This document shows positions 7,282-12,821 of a stretch of DNA of 22,799 nt, in pieces (positions within the stretch are counted from its first letter, which is position 1; each line of letters opens with the position of its first letter). The stretch covers positions 1 through 22,799 of the forward strand of contig JAEOTG010000054.1 of assembly GCA_016839985.1 (NCBI GenBank), in the 5' to 3' direction. Position numbers and translations under genes: made by a program. The notes below the pieces were generated by a model that searched no databases, had not been told where the DNA came from, and was given only the letters and a program-made list of their open reading frames with translations. This DNA is from Candidatus Heimdallarchaeota archaeon. Lineage in GTDB: Archaea; Asgardarchaeota; Heimdallarchaeia; Heimdallarchaeales; Heimdallarchaeaceae.

Positions 7282-7310
7282 GATTTGCTTTCTGATTAAC
7301 ATTAAGAAGA

Positions 7311-7338
7311 AAACAAAAAAGGAAAAGAGGTTTCCTTT
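7311..7338 (-). terminator. Hairpin terminator after the FtsZ-like gene
   Basis: Read on the minus strand, AAAGGAAA (plus 7331-7338) pairs perfectly with TTTCCTTT (plus 7318-7325) around a 5-base loop. The hairpin runs straight into a T-rich tract (plus A-run 7311-7320). It begins 4 bases after the stop codon, so it probably ends the membrane protein/FtsZ-like transcript. Confidence 0.6.
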
Positions 7339-7342
7339 ACGA

Positions 7343-8482
7343 TTATGTTAACTCAATATGAGATTCTCTTATTTGTGATTCAATTTCTATAATGTTTTTT
7401 CTACTATCCCTTCCCTTATCAAGGATTTCCCAGAATCTATCAACATAATCAGGATGAATTCCTGTTAAAATTCCTCTGATGGTAAGAAATGGCTCATCGA
7501 TAGAATTCAACGCTGCTTTAATGTCTCCCCTTTCAAATTTCTTTACTATTTTTCTTGTTTCGAATGTTGATTGATAAGTTGTTGGTGTTGAAATTGTTAA
7601 ATAACCAAGTTTTGCCCTTGTTACATCAGCTGTCAAGCTTGAATTTTCATCTAATTCACTGAAGAAAAGATCAGAAAATCTGATATTCTGAACTTTTTCT
7701 AAAGTCTCAAATTCTTTATCAAGAGACACAATCACTCCTAATCCTCTAGCTTCTTTTGTGAAAGAATTGAAGAAATCATTGAGATCAGCATTATATTCTT
7801 CATGTGTGCTTTCTTGTAAAGCTGCAAGAATTGTAGTTGTCAAAGTTTCAGCTAGTATTTCATTACTTTTTTCAAGAGCAAGTTCAATCTGTTCATCTGA
7901 ATAGAAATTTAGTAGTTTTTCATTATCAAAGAGTATTACAGGACAATACGGACCTTTTAAGTCAAATCCTAAGTGGAAGAGAGCTTTTGCTGCATTGTAT
8001 TGAACTAGTGAAGGTTCATTTTTTTCAGGAACTACAAAGATTACAGTGGGGGGTTCACCTACTATATCTGTAATTAAATTACTAGCAATCATAGATCCCG
8101 CACTACCAGTACCTCCTCCACTTCCAACAATAAGATGCAAGGCTAAATCATCATCGCTTCTTTTATCATCTCGTTTGTAAAAAACAACTTTTTCTAGTTT
8201 GTCTCGTAAATCTATTTCTTTTTTCTGCAAATCACCCATTGCTTTTTCTAACTCATAGTTCGATGAGACATTCTTCTTTGAACCAAACCAGAATTCATCT
8301 GAATAATTTTTAATTTTTGGATGAAAATTATCTTCATTATTGATAGCTAATGATTTTACAGTTATTTTACTCTCTCTAAGGTGATGTATAATTTTATCAC
8401 CTATTCTACATCCAGCATTACCTACTCCAATGATAGCAACAGATATCTTCTTTCTGAAAAGCTTACGTTTTAGCCAAGACAT
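7343..8482 (-). CDS. FtsZ/tubulin-superfamily GTPase, non-canonical (CetZ/FtsZ-like)
   Basis: A 379-residue tubulin/FtsZ-fold GTPase. The first nucleotide loop is IGVGNAGCRIGDK (18-30). The T3-like segment is AINNEDNF (46-53). The glycine-rich G-box is VGSGGGTGSAGS (119-130), close to the tubulin signature but with Ala for its final Gly. The catalytic T7 loop is NADLND (231-236), matching NxDxxD, so GTP hydrolysis at a polymer interface is expected. The C-terminal domain is present, but no FtsZ-type C-terminal peptide is seen (the end is SHIELT). The N-terminus is short and basic (SWLKRKLFRKK) and could touch the membrane. It lacks the features of canonical division FtsZ and is nearer CetZ-like or other archaeal paralogues. 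It starts immediately after the stop of the upstream membrane gene, with a strong SD sequence, so the two are translationally coupled. Confidence 0.9.
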   Translation of the reverse strand: MSWLKRKLFRKKISVAIIGVGNAGCRIGDKIIHHLRESKITVKSLAINNEDNFHPKIKNYSDEFWFGSKKNVSSNYELEKAMGDLQKKEIDLRDKLEKVVFYKRDDKRSDDDLALHLIVGSGGGTGSAGSMIASNLITDIVGEPPTVIFVVPEKNEPSLVQYNAAKALFHLGFDLKGPYCPVILFDNEKLLNFYSDEQIELALEKSNEILAETLTTTILAALQESTHEEYNADLNDFFNSFTKEARGLGVIVSLDKEFETLEKVQNIRFSDLFFSELDENSSLTADVTRAKLGYLTISTPTTYQSTFETRKIVKKFERGDIKAALNSIDEPFLTIRGILTGIHPDYVDRFWEILDKGRDSRKNIIEIESQIRESHIELT

Positions 8483-9835
8483 CTATAATCCTCCTCCTAC
8501 CGATCTAATAATCTTCATCATATTCAAGATCCAGATAATTATTGCCATTATAGTTCTGAATAACTTTGAAGTTGAAATAGGAAATGTTCTCATTGAAGCA
8601 ATGTATTCTCGAAGTTGAAACATTATTACATTTTCTTGTTTAACTACTTCAGCATGCCTTATTTCAAATTCAACAACATTTGCAAAGATATAGTTGTCCA
8701 ATTCCATTAAGGCTTTGATTTTGAATTTCTTCATTTTTGAATGAAAAACAATAAGCGGAAATAAGACAATTAAAACCATAAGAGCTGCTACAACAGCTGA
8801 TATTGTAACTACTACTACAGTTACAGGTTGACCTACATGAATGAAAAGTAATTCAAAATTTACTAATGGCATTTTGCCAGCCAGAGCATAAATTAATTCA
8901 TTTGCATTTCCCATTCCCATTGCTATGATTATAATCAAAGTAGACAAGATACCTGCTGTTGGAATATTTTCTAGTTGTCGTATTGATCTTCCTTTTGACC
9001 ATTTATCACCCAAAGACCAAATTATATCATAGTTTTCTCTGTTTAACAGAGTTCCATATTCTTTCATGTATATCTTAATTCTCTCTTTAATAGGCTTAAG
9101 GACTTTTGAATACAATCTTGTGTTGATAATCATATAGTAAGTAGCAACAAAGAAAATATAGAATAGGATTGGGTTAAAAATACAAGCGATGATACCAAAA
9201 ACTGCAGCAGTGCTATACCCATTTGCATATGAAAACTGTATCAATGGAATTTGTATTCCAATTCCTGTGGCAAGAGATGCTAATATAATTAAAGGATTCT
9301 TGGGCAGTTTTCTATCATAATATTTAGTGTAGTACTCCCTTACAGGTTTCTCTAACCATTCGATTCTTTTTGCTAAAGTTAGTCCTAGAAATCCATCATG
9401 AGTATATTTTAAGTAAAATAATGATAGAATAATTGCTATAAGAATAGGTATTCCTACATTGAAAAGTATATCAGCAATCCACCTCGCTGTAGAAAAACCT
9501 TCAAAGGCTTTTTCTAAAGGTATAATTGTAAAAAGTAATGTTGGAATGAACATTATTACAACATAAATCCATAATTTGAGATACTCTTTCCATCTTAATG
9601 AAAGAATTGTGTTTAGTTTTAGTTTGAATAAAGCTAAAGGTACCAAGTAAAACTTTCTAAATGGTTGCATAATTGCTTTAACATATGTGGGATTCTCCAC
9701 TAGTGCAGCTGTTCTAGGATATTTCTTATAGTGCTCTATTATAAGGTTCTCAAAATCAAAATTAGGTAATTCAACATCCTCTGGTATAACATAATTTGCT
9801 TTAACTGAAATAGGTTTTGAAGAATTGGAATCCAT
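8483..9835 (-). CDS. Multi-spanning membrane protein coupled to the FtsZ-like GTPase
   Basis: A 450-residue membrane protein from the ATG at 9835. A roughly 85-residue cytoplasmic-looking N-terminus is followed by likely helices at about 88-107, 120-142, 181-200, 209-238, 294-312 and 337-364. A charged segment follows (365-425, with KMKKFKIK), and a final hydrophobic stretch (427-441) ends in GGGL. I do not recognise the family. Upstream GTG (9853) is unlikely because it lies too close to the promoter box at 9858-9868. Its TAG stop is directly abutted by the ATG of the GTPase gene, and its last codons hold that gene's SD sequence. This tight coupling suggests that the two products work together. 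The membrane protein could anchor or position the GTPase polymer (inference). Confidence 0.8.
   Translation of the reverse strand: MDSNSSKPISVKANYVIPEDVELPNFDFENLIIEHYKKYPRTAALVENPTYVKAIMQPFRKFYLVPLALFKLKLNTILSLRWKEYLKLWIYVVIMFIPTLLFTIIPLEKAFEGFSTARWIADILFNVGIPILIAIILSLFYLKYTHDGFLGLTLAKRIEWLEKPVREYYTKYYDRKLPKNPLIILASLATGIGIQIPLIQFSYANGYSTAAVFGIIACIFNPILFYIFFVATYYMIINTRLYSKVLKPIKERIKIYMKEYGTLLNRENYDIIWSLGDKWSKGRSIRQLENIPTAGILSTLIIIIAMGMGNANELIYALAGKMPLVNFELLFIHVGQPVTVVVVTISAVVAALMVLIVLFPLIVFHSKMKKFKIKALMELDNYIFANVVEFEIRHAEVVKQENVIMFQLREYIASMRTFPISTSKLFRTIMAIIIWILNMMKIIRSVGGGL
8489..8498 (-). promoter_or_regulatory. Strong Shine-Dalgarno sequence of the FtsZ-like gene
   Basis: AGGAGGAGGA on the minus strand ends 6 bases before the ATG and lies inside the last codons (Gly-Gly-Gly) of the membrane protein gene. 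It is the strongest SD sequence seen in the window and indicates coupled re-initiation across the TAGATG junction. Confidence 0.8.
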
Positions 9836-9857
9836 AACAAAAACATATAACACTCGC

Positions 9858-9868
9858 TTATTTTTAAT
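9858..9868 (-). promoter_or_regulatory. TATA-like box of the membrane protein/FtsZ-like operon
   Basis: ATTAAAAATAA on the minus strand is centred about 28 bases before the ATG at 9835. This predicts a leaderless or nearly leaderless bicistronic mRNA starting near 9837. Confidence 0.45.
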
Positions 9869-9890
9869 GCTTTCTATCTTTTTGCGGAAG

Positions 9891-9900
9891 AATTTTATTA
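9891..9900 (+). promoter_or_regulatory. TATA-like box of the pyruvate kinase gene
   Basis: AATTTTATTA is centred about 25 bases before the TTG start region at 9919 and points to transcription starting near 9920. It is divergent from the box at 9858-9868, so the two transcription units share an 83-base control region. Confidence 0.4.
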
Positions 9901-9918
9901 CTAGAAGAGAACTTTATT

Positions 9919-11343
9919 TTGATAGATTTGAGATTAACAAAAATAGTATGTACAATAGGTCCATCTTCTAGTTCAGAGGAAACTCTTCAACAATTAATAC
10001 TTGAAGGCATGGATATTGCTAGATTGAATTTCTCTCATGGTGATCATAACACCCATGAATCGGTTTTTAACAAACTAAGAAAATTAAGTGATTCTTTAGC
10101 TATAGCTATTGATATAAGTGGTCCTAAAATCCGTCTTGGTAAATTAGAAGAAAAATCTAATCTTGCTGAAAATGATAAAGTGCAATTAACACCAGATAAT
10201 ATTGTTGGGATAAAAAACCTACTTCCAGTGAATTATCCATCACTTTCAGAAGAAGTTAAGAAAGGTTCATTCATCTTCATGAATGATGGTTTTATAAAAC
10301 TAAAAGTTCAATCAATAGAAGATAATCTAATCAATTGTGTTGTTATTGATGGTGGGGAAATTTCTTCCCACAAAGGAATTAACGTCCCTGATGCTGATTT
10401 ATCAATTCATGTACCTACTGAAAAAGATCTTGCAGATATAGAAAAAGCATGCAGTTTAGAAACTGATTTTCTTTTTATCTCTTTTGTACGATGTGTTGAT
10501 GACTTGAAGCAAGTGAATGAAATTGTTGAAACATCATTAAAGAAACCTATTCCCCTTATTGCAAAAATTGAGCATCAGGATGCATTGAAAAATATCAAAG
10601 AAATCATAAAATATAGTAGCGGATTAATGGTAGCTAGAGGGGATTTGGCTATTGAGGTTGGTCCTGCTAAAGTGCCTGTTGTTCAGAAAAATTTGATCAA
10701 TTTAGGGATGTCTTACGCAAAACCAGTAATAGTTGCTACTCAGATGCTTGAATCTATGACTAAGGAATCATTACCGACAAGAGCAGAAGCTAGCGATGTT
10801 GCTCATGCTGTTTTTGATGGTGCTGATGCTTTGATGCTTTCTTCAGAAACTGCAACAGGAAAACACCCTCTTCAAGTTGTAAAAGTGATGAACGATATCA
10901 TTAATGAAGCTGAAAAGGATTTCAATTGTACAGTCCCAGATTCTAAAAGTGATGAGAATCCAATTGGCTTTGAAATAGGTCAAGCAGCAATGAATTTAGG
11001 AAAGAGAATGTCTGCTAAAGCTATAATAGCACTTACTCAAACAGGTTATTCGGCAAGAATGGTTTCAAGAAACAGGATTCCAATTCCTATATATGTAGTA
11101 ACTCCTGCTCAAACAACTATGAGATCTACGCGATTATTGTGGGGAGTTAAACCTATCTTACATCATTATGAAACTGAATACGAACAACTTGTATATAGTT
11201 CAATACATAAACTTCAATCTGAGAAATTAATTAATCCTGAAGATACTGTCGTTCTTGTTGCAGGTTCTATAGTTGGTTTAGCAGGTAAAACAAACACTAT
11301 ACAAATTCTCAATGTTCAAGAAACGTTAGCTAGCAAACATTAA
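9919..11343 (+). CDS. pyk: Pyruvate kinase
   Basis: A 474-residue enzyme, normal family length, converting phosphoenolpyruvate and ADP to pyruvate and ATP at the end of glycolysis. Visible are TKIVCTIGPSS at the start, the active-site IARLNFSHG (R35, N37, S39, H40), ISGPKIRLG, the catalytic lysine segment IAKIEH, metal-binding MVARGDLAIEVG, and the long signature ATQMLESM ... PTRAEASDVAHAVFDGADA ... SETATGKHP. The complete C-terminal domain follows. The start is a TTG at 9919, with a second TTG at 9928 as alternative. No ATG lies upstream of the conserved TKIV motif, and the TATA-like box fits a leaderless start here. It stands alone between the FtsZ-like operon and the degenerate tubulin-fold gene. 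Confidence 0.97.
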   Translation: MIDLRLTKIVCTIGPSSSSEETLQQLILEGMDIARLNFSHGDHNTHESVFNKLRKLSDSLAIAIDISGPKIRLGKLEEKSNLAENDKVQLTPDNIVGIKNLLPVNYPSLSEEVKKGSFIFMNDGFIKLKVQSIEDNLINCVVIDGGEISSHKGINVPDADLSIHVPTEKDLADIEKACSLETDFLFISFVRCVDDLKQVNEIVETSLKKPIPLIAKIEHQDALKNIKEIIKYSSGLMVARGDLAIEVGPAKVPVVQKNLINLGMSYAKPVIVATQMLESMTKESLPTRAEASDVAHAVFDGADALMLSSETATGKHPLQVVKVMNDIINEAEKDFNCTVPDSKSDENPIGFEIGQAAMNLGKRMSAKAIIALTQTGYSARMVSRNRIPIPIYVVTPAQTTMRSTRLLWGVKPILHHYETEYEQLVYSSIHKLQSEKLINPEDTVVLVAGSIVGLAGKTNTIQILNVQETLASKH

Positions 11344-11346
11344 ATG

Positions 11347-11377
11347 TAATGATTTGAGCAATATATCTAAATCATTA
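11347..11377 (+). repeat. 9-base perfect inverted repeat after pyruvate kinase
   Basis: TAATGATTT (11347-11355) is repeated inverted as AAATCATTA (11369-11377) around a 13-base spacer, beginning 3 bases after the pyk stop. It could form an RNA stem-loop in the 3' end of the pyk mRNA or serve as an operator for the gene at 11433. No long T-run follows, so a plain terminator is less likely. Confidence 0.4.
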
Positions 11378-11432
11378 ATGAAAAAGTCTTAAAAGAAAGA
11401 TAAAATATCTGTAATTGAAAAAGGGATGTTAA

Positions 11433-12689
11433 ATGAAAGCACTATTCAGTAAAAAAGGAAAAAAAATAGAGGGAGATCCCCCTGAGAAATATAATGCACT
11501 TTATAATTTTAACTTTGAATCTATAATAAAACAAAGCAAAATGACTGATAATCCTTTATCTGGAAGCGAATCATCAGACACACTTTTTATTGAAGCTGAG
11601 ATTGATAAAATCTCTTCTGGTTTAATATTTACTGAAAATTATGGTAATGAGATTATTAAAGCAATGAATAATCAAATTAAAGATAAGTTTCCATCTTCGC
11701 TTCTGATTTCTCGTTCAAATATATCACAAGATCTAGGTGTTAAAATTCCTTTTCTTAAGACTCCTACATTAAAATTGATAGAAAACACTTTTTCAAGAGG
11801 AATTGCATGGTATGAAGAGAATCAAGAAAAAATAACACAAGAATTAAACAAACAATTTAAAGACACTTCTCTTATTTTCATATTTGTAGAAAACGATGCT
11901 TTTATTATTGGATTAATAACCAAAATAGTTGAATACTTAAAAGGAAAAAATCTTCAACCGATCTTATCTTTTCATATCCCCCCTCATGAGGTGGAAGTAA
12001 TTCAAGAATTCACTATTCTTACAACTATTCATAGGTTAATGAAAAAATCAACGGATTTCGATGTTCCCTTTATCCTGTATGATGAAAATAACTTAATAAA
12101 AGCCAATCCAAATATAGCTTTAGATATTTTGAGATCCAAATTATATAATAGAGAAGCTCACATTATTTCCGATTTTTTGATTGCATCACAAGCTCCTTCA
12201 GAGTTCTACCATGTTGATTTATCTAATTTCTTAAGAGTCTTCACTGAAATAAAAGGACCTTGCTTAATATTCTCAGTTGATGTTTATGATAATAATCCTG
12301 TTTTATCGAAATTACTAAAGAATAATAAGTTTGCTTGGAATTTTATATCAGAGCATAAATTCACTAGAGGTTTCTTGGTAATCCAGCCTGGCACTCAGGG
12401 ATTAATAACAAAAGAATATCAGAGGATTAGAAAAAAATATTCGAACCTTGATGTAATATTTTCAATTCATCCTAAAAGAACTAATGGAGCACTTATTAGA
12501 GGAATTTTCACTAGCAATATGTTACCAAAACAAATTTTAGCTAAGTACGATCTTTATTCGAAGATTGTAGTAGAAATTTATGATGAAAATGAGGAGAGAG
12601 TGGGAACCTTAAACCTTTTAGATTTGGACGTAATCTGGGAGAAAACTAATTACCTAATCAAAGTTAGAACTGAAAATGATGAAAATTAA
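11433..12689 (+). CDS. Degenerate tubulin/FtsZ-fold protein lacking the GTP loop (proposed)
   Basis: A 418-residue protein with no obvious motif alone, but it can be aligned by eye with the FtsZ-like GTPase at 7343-8482. LIFIFVENDAFIIG (147-160) lies where the GTPase has LHLIVGSGGGTGSAG. ILSFHIPP (177-184) lies where it has VIFVVPEK. VPFILYDENNLIKA (211-224) matches CPVILFDNEKLLNF. EFYHVDLSNFLRVF (257-270) matches EEYNADLNDFFNSF. In the last third IRGIFTS (355-361) matches IRGILTG. If this is right, the fold is kept but the glycine loop is gone, and the T7 motif NxDxxD has become HxDxxN (H260, D262, N265). That would be a non-hydrolysing pseudo-GTPase. The N-terminus (ALFSKKGKK) is basic, as in the GTPase. 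The ATG at 11433 has an AAAATATCT box about 27 bases upstream. The gene call is sure; the family call is my own alignment. Confidence 0.6.
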   Translation: MKALFSKKGKKIEGDPPEKYNALYNFNFESIIKQSKMTDNPLSGSESSDTLFIEAEIDKISSGLIFTENYGNEIIKAMNNQIKDKFPSSLLISRSNISQDLGVKIPFLKTPTLKLIENTFSRGIAWYEENQEKITQELNKQFKDTSLIFIFVENDAFIIGLITKIVEYLKGKNLQPILSFHIPPHEVEVIQEFTILTTIHRLMKKSTDFDVPFILYDENNLIKANPNIALDILRSKLYNREAHIISDFLIASQAPSEFYHVDLSNFLRVFTEIKGPCLIFSVDVYDNNPVLSKLLKNNKFAWNFISEHKFTRGFLVIQPGTQGLITKEYQRIRKKYSNLDVIFSIHPKRTNGALIRGIFTSNMLPKQILAKYDLYSKIVVEIYDENEERVGTLNLLDLDVIWEKTNYLIKVRTENDEN

Positions 12690-12738
12690 TACCTTGCGCA
12701 AAATATATAATAGCACAAATCTTCTTCTTTTCAATTCA

Positions 12739-12788
12739 GTCTCATAAGTAATGCTCTAGTCATTACCTTTAAATATATCTTGTGAGAC
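12739..12788 (+). promoter_or_regulatory. Promoter with two inverted repeats ahead of the CD36-like gene
   Basis: A TATA-like TTTAAATATAT (12768-12778) predicts transcription near 12800 and a leader of about 20 bases before the ATG at 12822. It is framed by GTCTCATAAG (12739-12748) and its near-perfect inverse CTTGTGAGAC (12779-12788; 9 of 10 pair). Inside the upstream half is a perfect GTAATG/CATTAC dyad (12748-12753 and 12761-12766). The paired outer arms bracket the TATA box, as an operator would. The 132-base intergenic region also holds a pyrimidine-rich tract (12720-12732) that may terminate the upstream gene. Confidence 0.45.
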
Positions 12789-12821
12789 GAAACAATAAAT
12801 TAGACGATATCGTGATTAATT

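Noticed and set aside
7837..8618. Plus-strand frames opposite the FtsZ-like gene
   Set aside because: The opposing strand holds the conserved GTPase and membrane protein frames; these translations look like shadow sequence.
9836..9853. GTG start extending the membrane protein by six residues
   Set aside because: It lies only 5 bases from the predicted TATA-like box, while the ATG at 9835 fits the usual spacing.
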